A stretch of DNA of 15,323 bases from DASSTJ01 sp035707965 (lineage in GTDB: Bacteria; Actinomycetota; Actinomycetes; Actinomycetales; Angustibacteraceae): positions 1 through 15,323 of the forward strand of contig DASSTJ010000018.1 in NCBI GenBank assembly GCA_035707965.1, written 5' to 3'. Positions 1 through 7,069 of the stretch are shown piece by piece. Numbering within the stretch: the stretch's first letter is position 1; the number at the start of each line of letters is the position of its first letter. Both the position numbers and the translations under genes were made by a program. The notes beneath the pieces are model-generated. The model was not told the DNA's origin, did not search any database, and saw nothing but the letters and a program-made list of their open reading frames with translations.

Positions 1-805
1 CGAGGCGCTGGCCGGTGCCGACGTCGTGGTGCTGGCCGTGCCGTCGCAGACGCTGCGGGAGAACCTCACGGTCTGGCGCGGGTTGCTGCCGTCGTCCGGT
101 CCCGTGGTCAGTCTCATGAAGGGCGTCGAGCTCGGCACGAGCAAGCGCATGACCGAGGTGATCGAGGAGGTCGGTGACGTCGGCCGCTCCCGGGTGGCTG
201 TGGTGTCGGGCCCGAACCTCGCTCCGGAGATCGCGCTGCGTCAGCCGGCCGCCAGCGTGGTCGCTGCCTACGACGAGGCCGTGGCCGAGCAGGTGGCCCA
301 CTGCTGCGCCACGTCCTACTTCCGCCCTTACACCGCGACGGACGTCGTGGGCGCGGAGATCGGCGGAGCGGTCAAGAACGTCATCGCGCTCGCGGTCGGC
401 ATGGCCGAGGGCCTCGGCCTGGGCGACAACAGCAAGGCGTCGGTCATCACCCGCGGCCTCGCGGAGATCTCGCGGCTGGGTGAGGCGCTCGGCGCCGATC
501 CGGTGACGTTCGCGGGCCTCGCCGGCGTGGGCGACCTCATCGCCACGTGCATGTCGCCGCTCTCGCGCAACCACACGTTCGGCGTGAACCTCGGCCGGGG
601 CATGACGGTGGACGAGGTCGTCGCCATCACGCGCCAGACCGCGGAGGGTGTGAAGTCGTGCCAGTCGATCCTCGACCTGGCCGTCGAGAACGCGGTCGAC
701 ATGCCGATCGCGCAGGCCGTCGTGGCGGTCGTGCACCACGGTGCCGCCCCGCGCGACATCGCCCGCCGCCTGCTGTCGCGGGCGCGCAAGGCCGAGCAGG
801 GCTGA
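1..805 (+). CDS. gpsA: Glycerol-3-phosphate dehydrogenase [NAD(P)+], 5'-truncated by the window edge
   Basis: This cytosolic enzyme reduces dihydroxyacetone phosphate to sn-glycerol-3-phosphate, the backbone precursor of phospholipids. Only the last 267 residues are visible, read in the frame that begins at base 2. The family is about 330 residues long, so roughly 65 residues, including the Gly-rich nucleotide-binding loop, lie upstream. The visible part opens in the Rossmann fold (ADVVVLAVPSQ), followed by MKGVELGT, SGPNLAPEIA, the catalytic segment GGAVKNVIALAVG (the lysine codon is at 374-376) and the C-terminal helical domain with GLAGVGDLIATC. The first GTG in view (26) is internal and is not the start. 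The gene converges on the PLP enzyme with only 3 bases between stop codons. In related actinomycetes gpsA sits next to ddl, as here. Identification is secure. Confidence 0.96.
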   Translation, partial: EALAGADVVVLAVPSQTLRENLTVWRGLLPSSGPVVSLMKGVELGTSKRMTEVIEEVGDVGRSRVAVVSGPNLAPEIALRQPAASVVAAYDEAVAEQVAHCCATSYFRPYTATDVVGAEIGGAVKNVIALAVGMAEGLGLGDNSKASVITRGLAEISRLGEALGADPVTFAGLAGVGDLIATCMSPLSRNHTFGVNLGRGMTVDEVVAITRQTAEGVKSCQSILDLAVENAVDMPIAQAVVAVVHHGAAPRDIARRLLSRARKAEQG

Positions 806-807
806 CG

Positions 808-826
808 CTCACTCCGCCTGGGTGAG
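808..826. terminator. Weak hairpin at the gpsA / PLP-enzyme convergent junction
   Basis: Bases 808-814 can pair with 820-826 (seven pairs, one of them G-T) around a 5-base loop. The hairpin overlaps the stop codon of the minus-strand gene (809-811). There is no T-tract. A stem this short is expected fairly often by chance in GC-rich DNA, so its role as a terminator is uncertain. Confidence 0.25.
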
Positions 827-1963
827 GGCCTTGTCGAGGTCGGCCCACAGGTCCTCGACGTCCTCGATGCCCACCGACAGCCGCAGCAGCGACTCCGGGA
901 CCGACGCCGCCTCCGCGGAGTGCCGGCGTCGGCGCTCGAGGCTGGACTCGACGCCGCCCAGGCTCGTCGCGTGCACCCAGATCCGCGTGCGGTGGGCGAC
1001 CGCCTCCGCCACCCGGGCACCACCGTGGACCTCGATGGCGACGATGGCGCCGTAGCCGCGCATCTGGCGCGTCGCGCGCTCGTGGCCCGGGTCGTCGGGC
1101 AGCGACGGGTGACGCACCCGCGCGACGGACGGGTGCTGCTGCAGGCGCCGAGCCAGCTCGGCCGCCGACGCCTGGGCTCGCTCCATGCGCAGTGCCAGGG
1201 TGCGCAGGCCGCGGAGCGCCAGCCAGACCTCGGACGGTCCGGCGATCGAGCCGCCGAGGTGCCGGTGCGCCCGTAGTCGCGTGCCGAGCGCCCGGCCGGC
1301 TGGGTCGTCCCGCGTCACGGTGGCGCCGAGCAGGACGTCGGAGTGGCCGGCCAGGTACTTCGTCACCGAGTGCACGACCACGTCCGCCCCGTGGTCGAGC
1401 GGTCGCTGCACGAGGGGGGTCGCGAACGTGTTGTCGACGACCGTCAGCACGCCAGCCCGGCGTGCCGCTGCGCACAGCGCCGGCAGGTCGGCCACCTCGA
1501 GCATCGGGTTGGTCGGCGACTCGAGCCAGAGCAGGGCCGCACCCGGCAGGGCGGCGACCACCTCGTCCGTGGTCGCGACGTCGACGTGGTCCACGCTGAG
1601 CTGGCCGCGGCCCGCCGCCTGCTCCAGCATGGCCGACGTGCCGCTGTACGCGTGCCTCGGGGCGACGACCCGCGCGCCCGCGGGGACGAGCGACAGGGCC
1701 GCGGTGATGGCGGCCATGCCCGAGGACAGGACCAGCGCGGCACCACCCTCCAGAGCACCCAGGGCGGACTCGAACGCCTGCCAGGTGCGGTTGTCGGTGC
1801 GGCCGTAGTCCACCGGACCGTCGGCGACGTAGGTGGACGTGAGCCACACCGGCTCGTTCAGGGCCGCTCCGGGCTCGGCGGGGGGTCGGCCGGCCGTGAC
1901 GGCGAGCGTGGCGGGAGCCCACGTGGTGACAGCAGTGGTGGCGTCGTCGGTCGGCACGGGCAC
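809..1963 (-). CDS. Cys/Met-metabolism PLP-dependent enzyme (cystathionine gamma-lyase/synthase type)
   Basis: This is a fold-type I PLP enzyme of trans-sulfuration, 384 residues. The PLP lysine is K202 in HSVTKYLAGHSD. D177 in VVDNTFATP should contact the pyridine nitrogen, Y106 (in HAYSGTS) should stack on the ring, and Y53 and R55 (YGRTDNRT) are the phosphate contacts donated by the neighbouring subunit. The usual NPT after this motif reads NRT. The C-terminal substrate region reads SLGGVESSLERRRR, the form seen in actinobacterial proteins annotated as cystathionine gamma-lyase, and differs from the ESLIEHP form of the classical enzymes. Substrate choice (cystathionine cleavage, cystathionine synthesis or methionine gamma-cleavage) therefore cannot be read from sequence. 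The GTG at 1961-1963 is preceded by TAGCCT at 6 bases, which fits a leaderless start. It is divergent from ddl and convergent with gpsA. Confidence 0.88.
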   Translation of the reverse strand: MPVPTDDATTAVTTWAPATLAVTAGRPPAEPGAALNEPVWLTSTYVADGPVDYGRTDNRTWQAFESALGALEGGAALVLSSGMAAITAALSLVPAGARVVAPRHAYSGTSAMLEQAAGRGQLSVDHVDVATTDEVVAALPGAALLWLESPTNPMLEVADLPALCAAARRAGVLTVVDNTFATPLVQRPLDHGADVVVHSVTKYLAGHSDVLLGATVTRDDPAGRALGTRLRAHRHLGGSIAGPSEVWLALRGLRTLALRMERAQASAAELARRLQQHPSVARVRHPSLPDDPGHERATRQMRGYGAIVAIEVHGGARVAEAVAHRTRIWVHATSLGGVESSLERRRRHSAEAASVPESLLRLSVGIEDVEDLWADLDKALTQAE

Positions 1964-1969
1964 CGCACC

Positions 1970-1975
1970 AGGCTA
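1970..1975 (-). promoter_or_regulatory. -10 element TAGCCT of the PLP-enzyme gene (leaderless type)
   Basis: Read on the minus strand, TAGCCT ends 6 bases before the GTG start at 1963. Actinobacterial sigma factors initiate about 6-8 bases after TANNNT, so the first transcribed base should be at or next to the start codon. No Shine-Dalgarno sequence fits in the gap, and no good -35 is visible. Confidence 0.6.
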
Positions 1976-2004
1976 GGGCGGCGTCCGGTGGTGCTCACGC
2001 CCGG

Positions 2005-2010
2005 TAGTGT
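2005..2010 (+). promoter_or_regulatory. -10 element TAGTGT of ddl (leaderless type)
   Basis: TAGTGT ends 9 bases before the ATG at 2020, inside the 56-base divergent gap 1964-2019. No Shine-Dalgarno sequence precedes the start. The expected transcription start lies within about 3 bases of the ATG, so the mRNA should have no leader or an extremely short one. Confidence 0.55.
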
Positions 2011-2019
2011 CGTGCGGCG

Positions 2020-3191
<1,172 letters not shown>

Positions 3192-3201
<10 letters not shown>

Positions 3202-3230
3202 CGGTCCGAGCCCGCGGGTTCAGCTGCAGC
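3192..3230. terminator. Hairpin built on both stop codons at the ddl / DUF3515 junction
   Basis: Bases 3192-3201 (GCTGCGCTGA) pair with 3220-3230, giving ten base pairs with one bulged T at 3225. The loop (3202-3219) contains the palindrome CCCGCGGG. The ddl stop codon TGA (3199-3201) pairs exactly with the reverse-strand stop TCA (3220-3222). There is no T-tract. It could act in both directions at this convergent junction. Confidence 0.45.
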
Positions 3231-3699
3231 GGTGGTCGCCCTGGGGCACCTGGCTGACCGCGGCCGACAGCGCCGTCAGGGCGAAGGCCTCGGGCGCGTA
3301 CGCCTTGGGCACCAGCACCTGGACGGCGGGGGAGCGGCCGTAGGTCGTGAAGCCCGTGCCGTCGTCCAGCGGGTCGACCACCCAGTCGACGCCGTTCACG
3401 GCCTGGCACACCTCGATGGTCGGCCCGGGAGGCTCGACGCCGCAGCGCCAGATGATGGCCGGGTCGCCCCAGGCAGCGACCGCTGGGCTCGACACCGACG
3501 TGGCCACGCGGGCCTCGTGCAGCAGCTGCTCGGGCAGCTCGGCCGCCATGCGCGCGCAGGCCGGGTCGGAGCCGTGGGCCGGTACGCTGACCTCGACGGG
3601 TCGGTGCCGAAGCAGGACCACGGCCACGGTCGCGAGAGCCGCCAGCACGGCCAGTGTGAGGGCGACGCGGGCGCCCCTCAGACGTGGACGACCGTGCAC
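3220..3699 (-). CDS. DUF3515 family membrane-anchored protein
   Basis: The function is unknown; it matches the actinobacterial DUF3515 family in size (159 residues), in position beside thiL, and in the conserved AWGDPAIIWRCGV (residues 76-88) and VNGVDW (101-106). A basic N-terminus is followed by one hydrophobic segment at about residues 12-31 with no lipobox cysteine, so it should be anchored by an uncleaved signal with the rest outside the cytoplasm. Four cysteines (48, 86, 98, 158) all lie on the outer side and could form two disulfides. The GTG start lies inside the 3' end of the RAM-domain gene upstream (22-base overlap) and has no Shine-Dalgarno sequence, so translation is probably coupled to that gene. 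No other plausible start lies between it and the hydrophobic segment. Confidence 0.85.
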   Translation of the reverse strand: MHGRPRLRGARVALTLAVLAALATVAVVLLRHRPVEVSVPAHGSDPACARMAAELPEQLLHEARVATSVSSPAVAAWGDPAIIWRCGVEPPGPTIEVCQAVNGVDWVVDPLDDGTGFTTYGRSPAVQVLVPKAYAPEAFALTALSAAVSQVPQGDHRCS

Positions 3700-3911
3700 G
3701 TCAGCGTGCGGGTGATGCCGGGGACGTCCTGGATCTTCGCGATGACGAGTCGGCCGAGCTCGTCGACGTTGCGCGCCTCGACGCGCGCGATGACGTCGTA
3801 GGGACCGGTGACGTCCTCGGACAGCGTGACGCCCGAGATGCCGGCGATGCGCTCCGCGACGGACGCGGCCATGCCGACCTCGGACTGGATGAGGATGTAG
3901 GCCTGCACCAC
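3678..3911 (-). CDS. Stand-alone Lrp/AsnC ligand-binding (RAM) domain protein
   Basis: This 77-residue protein consists only of the RAM domain, the effector-binding and oligomerisation half of Lrp/AsnC regulators. It starts with MVQAYILIQ and continues with a helix (VAERIAGI), GVTLSEDVTGPYDVIARVEA, and a second helix running into VPGITRTLTCTVV. There is no helix-turn-helix, so it should not bind DNA directly; small RAM proteins of this kind may sense amino acids or partner full-length Lrp proteins (inference). Three GTG codons follow one another at 3914, 3911 and 3908. 3911 was chosen because an AGGAGG (3920-3925) then lies 8 bases upstream and the protein begins in the family manner; 3914 (5 bases) is nearly as good. 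It lies upstream of and overlaps the DUF3515 gene. Confidence 0.87.
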   Translation of the reverse strand: MVQAYILIQSEVGMAASVAERIAGISGVTLSEDVTGPYDVIARVEARNVDELGRLVIAKIQDVPGITRTLTCTVVHV

Positions 3912-3919
3912 CACGTCGA

Positions 3920-3925
3920 CCTCCT
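3920..3925 (-). promoter_or_regulatory. Shine-Dalgarno AGGAGG of the RAM-domain gene
   Basis: On the minus strand a perfect AGGAGG lies 5 bases before the GTG at 3914 and 8 before the GTG at 3911. It contrasts with the leaderless starts of most neighbours and implies a real leader of about 42-45 bases from the -10 at 3963-3968. Confidence 0.75.
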
Positions 3926-3962
3926 GCGCTCGAGCCGGGCCGACGGCCCCGCAGTGGCTCGC

Positions 3963-3972
3963 ACGCTACCGT
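3963..3972. promoter_or_regulatory. Overlapping divergent -10 elements of the RAM-domain gene and thiL
   Basis: The 10 bases ACGCTACCGT contain TACCGT on the plus strand (3967-3972) and TAGCGT on the minus strand (3968-3963), sharing the central TA. The plus element ends 7 bases before the GTG at 3980 of thiL. The minus element would start the RAM-gene mRNA near 3956. Neither direction has a good -35 hexamer. Confidence 0.5.
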
Positions 3973-3979
3973 GCCCGAC

Positions 3980-5038
3980 GTGAGTGACGGCGAGCGGTCC
4001 GGCAGGGAGATGGATCACCTGACGCTCGCTGACGTCGGCGAGGGTGGCCTGCTGCGGCGGATCTTCCCGCTGCTTCCCGGCGGTGACCACACGGTGCTCG
4101 GCCCCGGGGACGACACCGCGGTCGTCCGAGCGCCCGACGGCCGCGTCGTGGCCACGACCGACCTCATCGTCGAGGGTCGCGACTTCCGGCACGACTGGTC
4201 GTCACCGCAGGACGTCGGCGTGAAGGCGGCCGCTCAGAACCTGGCGGACGTCGCTGCCATGGGTGCCGTGCCGACGTCCCTGCTCGTCGGGCTGGTCGCG
4301 CCTGCCGACCTGCCCGTGGACTGGGCGGTCGGGCTGTCCGAGGGGCTGGCGCTCGGCTGCGTCGGCACCGGCGCGGGCGTGGTCGGCGGCGACCTGTCGT
4401 CGGGTCCGGTGGTCGTCGTGGCGGTCACCGCCCTCGGCGATCTCGAGGGCCGACCTCCCGTGCTGCGGTCGGGGGCGCGACCAGGCGACGTGGTGGCGGT
4501 GGCCGGCTCGCTCGGTCGGTCCGCCGCGGGCCTGGCGGTGCTCCAGAGCGGGTGGCCGGACGCCGGGCCGCTGGCGGGGGCCGAGCTCACCGGGTCGTCC
4601 GCTGCGGAGGTCGACACGTGGGCACGGGCCGTCGTCCGGACGCATCGCCGCCCCGAGCCGCCCTACGCCGCCGGCCCGGAGGCCGCCCGCGCGGGTGCCA
4701 CCGCGATGCTGGACGTCAGCGACGGGCTGCTGCGCGACGCCGGCCGGGTAGCCGACGCGAGCGGGGTCTGCCTCGACCTCGACGACGCGGCGCTGGGTGG
4801 CCGCTTCGTCGAGCCGCTGCGGTCGCTCAGCGACGCGTTGGGGGCCGATCCCTGGACGTGGGTGCTGACGGGCGGCGAGGACCACGGGCTGCTGGCCACG
4901 TTCCCCTCTGGGTCGGTCCCGGCGTCCTTCACGGTGATCGGTTCCGTGCGCCCACGGCTCGAAGGCGGGCCGGACGTGCTGCTCGACGGGCACGCGCCGT
5001 CCAGCGTGGTGCCGGGCTGGGACCACTTCCGGCCCTGA
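3980..5038 (+). CDS. thiL: Thiamine-monophosphate kinase
   Basis: This enzyme phosphorylates thiamine monophosphate to thiamine diphosphate, the active cofactor; it belongs to the AIR-synthase/SelD/ThiL superfamily and is cytosolic. Family motifs appear in order: VLGPGDDTAVV (metal-binding Asp pair), ATTDLIVEGRDF, NLADVAAMGA, GGDLSSG, the second-domain start VVAVAGSLGRSAAGLAVL, AMLDVSDGLLRDAGR and LTGGEDHGLLATF near the C-terminus. From the GTG at 3980 it is 352 residues, within the family range. This start was chosen because TACCGT ends 7 bases before it, matching the leaderless pattern of the neighbours. The GTG at 3971 overlaps that -10, and the ATG at 4010 has a GGGAG directly abutting it. 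No TPP-riboswitch-like sequence precedes it. Confidence 0.94.
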   Translation: MSDGERSGREMDHLTLADVGEGGLLRRIFPLLPGGDHTVLGPGDDTAVVRAPDGRVVATTDLIVEGRDFRHDWSSPQDVGVKAAAQNLADVAAMGAVPTSLLVGLVAPADLPVDWAVGLSEGLALGCVGTGAGVVGGDLSSGPVVVVAVTALGDLEGRPPVLRSGARPGDVVAVAGSLGRSAAGLAVLQSGWPDAGPLAGAELTGSSAAEVDTWARAVVRTHRRPEPPYAAGPEAARAGATAMLDVSDGLLRDAGRVADASGVCLDLDDAALGGRFVEPLRSLSDALGADPWTWVLTGGEDHGLLATFPSGSVPASFTVIGSVRPRLEGGPDVLLDGHAPSSVVPGWDHFRP

Positions 5039-5043
5039 GACAC

Positions 5044-5078
5044 GCCAAGGGCCGGCCCCGACGGGACCGGCCCTTGGC
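5044..5078. terminator. Strong bidirectional hairpin between thiL and rpmB
   Basis: A perfect 12-base-pair stem (5044-5055 with 5067-5078) is topped, after one C-A mismatch, by three more G-C pairs and a GAC triloop. It sits in the 51-base gap between the convergent stops of thiL and rpmB. No T-tract follows on either strand. This is the strongest terminator candidate in the window. Confidence 0.8.
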
Positions 5079-5089
5079 GAGGGTTCAGC

Positions 5090-5275
5090 TCAGCGGGTGA
5101 CCTTGCCGGCCTTCAGGCAGGAGGTGCACACGTTCAGGCGGGTGGGGGTGGCGCCGACCTTCGCCCGCACGCGCTGGATGTTCGGGTTCCAGCGGCGCTT
5201 CGTGCGCCGGTGCGAGTGCGAGATGGAATGACCGAAACCCGGCCCCTTGCCGCAGACGTCGCAGTTGGCAGCCAC
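5090..5275 (-). CDS. rpmB: 50S ribosomal protein L28, zinc-binding form
   Basis: This 61-residue protein of the large ribosomal subunit begins MAANCDVCGKGPGFG and ends CTSCLKAGKVTR, with the typical basic centre SHSHRRTKRRWNPNIQ. C5/C8 and C50/C53 form two CxxC pairs, making this the zinc-containing (C+) form. Some actinomycetes keep a second, cysteine-free L28 elsewhere under zinc control; none is in this window. The GTG at 5273-5275 is set by an AGGAG 7 bases upstream and gives the usual length, while reading further upstream would add non-family sequence. It is a single-gene unit, divergent from the DAK-family gene and convergent with thiL, with its own promoter and a leader of about 110 bases. 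Confidence 0.96.
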   Translation of the reverse strand: MAANCDVCGKGPGFGHSISHSHRRTKRRWNPNIQRVRAKVGATPTRLNVCTSCLKAGKVTR

Positions 5276-5282
5276 GGGTGTT

Positions 5283-5287
5283 CTCCT
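5283..5287 (-). promoter_or_regulatory. Shine-Dalgarno AGGAG of rpmB
   Basis: On the minus strand AGGAG lies 7 bases upstream of the GTG at 5275. It fixes the rpmB start and shows that this ribosomal-protein gene has a leadered mRNA. Confidence 0.8.
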
Positions 5288-5300
5288 GATCACTGGTTCT

Positions 5301-5382
5301 GACGAGAGGTGCTCGTCGCTCGACCGAGGGCGGCCCGCGGGACGCCGCCAGGTGACGACAAGGTGCCCGGCACGCGCCGGGC
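5301..5382 (-). promoter_or_regulatory. Structured leader of rpmB (hairpins)
   Basis: The predicted rpmB leader (about 5385 down to 5276) holds two clean inverted repeats. GCCCGGC-ACGC-GCCGGGC at 5365-5382 is a perfect 7-bp stem with a 4-base loop at the extreme 5' end. GACGAG-AGGTG-CTCGTC at 5301-5317 is a 6-bp stem with a 5-base loop lying 14 bases upstream of the Shine-Dalgarno sequence. An 8-base palindrome, CCCGCGGG, lies between them at 5334-5341. Whether they regulate anything is unknown; they could stabilise the mRNA or mediate autoregulation. Confidence 0.4.
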
Positions 5383-5391
5383 AACCGACCC

Positions 5392-5422
5392 AGGATAGCG
5401 GAGCCCGGCTCCGCCCCCCAAA
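5392..5422 (-). promoter_or_regulatory. rpmB promoter with an inverted repeat filling its spacer
   Basis: On the minus strand TTTGGG (5422-5417) and TATCCT (5397-5392) are separated by 19 bases. An inverted repeat, GCGGAGC-3 bases-GCTCCGC (5398-5414), occupies 17 of the 19 spacer bases and abuts the -10. The predicted transcription start is near 5385. A repressor or MerR-type activator site is possible in such a position, but chance symmetry in GC-rich DNA is not excluded. Confidence 0.5.
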
Positions 5423-5455
5423 TGCGCGTCGCTCCGCGTCGTCGTCGGCGCCGGA

Positions 5456-5461
5456 TAGCCT
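5456..5461 (+). promoter_or_regulatory. -10 element TAGCCT of the DAK-family gene (leaderless type)
   Basis: TAGCCT ends 6 bases before the GTG at 5468, the same hexamer and spacing as at the PLP-enzyme gene. No Shine-Dalgarno sequence is present. It supports this GTG as the true start of the protein. Confidence 0.6.
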
Positions 5462-5467
5462 GCCAGG

Positions 5468-7069
5468 GTGCTCGACCACCTGGACGCCGGAGCGGCCCGC
5501 CGATGGGTGCGCGACGCCCTCGAGCAGCTCTCGGCACGCCGCGAGGAGATCGACGCGCTCAACGTCTACCCGGTGCCGGACAGCGACACCGGCACCAACC
5601 TGTGCCTGACCGTCCAGTCCGGTGCCGACGCCGTCGACGAGGTCGGCGACGAGGAGGGGCTCGAGGGAGTGACGGACGCCTTCGCGCGCGGCGCCCTGCT
5701 CGGCGCCCGGGGCAGCTCGGGCGTGATCCTCAGCCAGCTGGTCCGCGGCTGGGCCGATGTGTTCCGCGAGCGGCCCGACGGCGGCCCGGCGGCGGTGCGG
5801 GCCGCGCTGCTGCGGGCGGCCGACCAGGCGTACGCGGCCGTCGCCCGCCCCGTCGAGGGCACGATGCTCACCGTGGCTCGCGCGGCGGCCGAGGGGGCAC
5901 GGGGGCGCACGCTGCGCGAGGTCGTCTCCGGCGCGGCCGAGTCGGCCCGCGTGGCGCTGGGCCGCACGACCGACCAGCTCGAGGCCCTGCACCGGGCCGG
6001 CGTCGTCGACGCGGGAGGGCGGGGACTCGTCGTCGTCCTGGAGTCGCTCTCGGCCACGGTGCACGGGCGCCGGGAGCCGTCGAAGAGCGCCGGCAGGGGC
6101 GTCCGGCAGGCCGTGAGCGAGCTCGTCACCGGGCCCGCGCGCCGCGACGCCGCGGCCCCGCCGCTGGCCACCGAGCGCTGCGGCGTCCCGCCGCTCTCCG
6201 GCCCCGCCTACGAGGTGATGTACCTGCTCAGCGCGGCGGACGACGCGGTGCCGCTGCTGCGCGCCACGCTCGACGGGCTGGGCGAGGCGCTCGTCGTCGT
6301 GGGCGGAGGCGGCGTCTGGAACGTCCACGTGCACGCCGACGACGTGGCGGCGGTCCTGCGCGCCGGCCGGTCGGCGGGCGACGTGGAGCGCGTTCGAGTC
6401 ACGAGCTTCGCCCGGCAGCGGTACGACCGCGAACGATCACTCCAGCACGCTGACTCCGTGCCGGACGGCTCGGTGGCTGCGCCCGGCACGACGGTCGTGG
6501 TCGTCGGCGCCCCGGTCGAGTGCTTGGCGCTGCTGGCCGACCACGGCGTCCTCACGCTCCCGGCGCCCGGTGCTGGCGCGCCGTCCGCGGACGGGGTCGC
6601 GGAGACGGTCATGGCCCTGGTCGGCGTGCACGCACCCGTGGTGCTGGTTCCGGCCACGGCGCCGCTGCACCAGGTCTCCGAGACCGCGGCCTCGGTGCTG
6701 GAGGCAGAGGGCCGCGCTGTGGCCGTGCTGCCCACGCAGGCGTTCGTCCAGGCGCTGGCCGCCGCCTCCGTCCACGACCGTGACCTCGACCACCTGGCTG
6801 ACGTGCAGCGCATGACGGAGGCCGCCGCGAGCGTGCGCTGGTCGGAGGTGGGCCTCGACGAACCCCTCGCGGACGCGGTGCCCTCGGTCGTCGACCGGCT
6901 GCTCGGCGACGGCGGCGAGCTGCTCACCGTGCTGGCCTGCGGTCTCCGGCGTGCCGACGGCGCTCTGTCGCTCCTGCTCGAGCACGTGCGCCGGTACCCC
7001 CACGTCGAGGTGACGGTGCTGCCCGCCGTCGAGTCCGACGTCAGGCTGCTGCAGCTGGGTGTCGAGTGA
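5468..7069 (+). CDS. DAK-domain (FakA/YloV-like) kinase
   Basis: This is a FakA-type protein: in firmicutes FakA is the ATP-binding subunit that phosphorylates fatty acids held by FakB (DegV) proteins. It has 533 residues and the three expected parts. The N-terminal DhaL domain (about 1-200) has NVYPVPDSDTGTN with D38 and D40 as metal ligands, GARGSSGVILSQL (79-91), EGTMLTV (130-136) and VVDAGGRGLV (180-188). The middle domain has YEVMYLL (248-254) and NVHVHADD (285-292), where FakA proteins carry HIHTNDP-like sequence. The C-terminal domain ends in LLQLGVE, resembling the usual LLLGVE end. DSDTGTN replaces the common DGDTGTN. No FakB gene is in the window, so the substrate is inferred. Its stop overlaps the recG start (GTGA), so the two are translationally coupled. 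Confidence 0.88.
   Translation: MLDHLDAGAARRWVRDALEQLSARREEIDALNVYPVPDSDTGTNLCLTVQSGADAVDEVGDEEGLEGVTDAFARGALLGARGSSGVILSQLVRGWADVFRERPDGGPAAVRAALLRAADQAYAAVARPVEGTMLTVARAAAEGARGRTLREVVSGAAESARVALGRTTDQLEALHRAGVVDAGGRGLVVVLESLSATVHGRREPSKSAGRGVRQAVSELVTGPARRDAAAPPLATERCGVPPLSGPAYEVMYLLSAADDAVPLLRATLDGLGEALVVVGGGGVWNVHVHADDVAAVLRAGRSAGDVERVRVTSFARQRYDRERSLQHADSVPDGSVAAPGTTVVVVGAPVECLALLADHGVLTLPAPGAGAPSADGVAETVMALVGVHAPVVLVPATAPLHQVSETAASVLEAEGRAVAVLPTQAFVQALAAASVHDRDLDHLADVQRMTEAAASVRWSEVGLDEPLADAVPSVVDRLLGDGGELLTVLACGLRRADGALSLLLEHVRRYPHVEVTVLPAVESDVRLLQLGVE

Noticed and set aside
627..1922. Long minus-strand frame overlapping the PLP-enzyme gene, and similar frames opposite ddl, thiL and mutM
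   Set aside because: Low-complexity Arg/Pro/Gly translations in shadow frames; the real genes in these places have intact catalytic motifs.
3915..3979. TPP riboswitch ahead of thiL
   Set aside because: The gap is too short, the start looks leaderless, and no conserved TPP-aptamer sequence is visible.
5276..5467. Small gene or ncRNA in the rpmB/DAK gap
   Set aside because: No frame with a credible ribosome-binding site; the sequence is accounted for by two divergent promoters and the rpmB leader. The hairpins were kept as a leader feature only.
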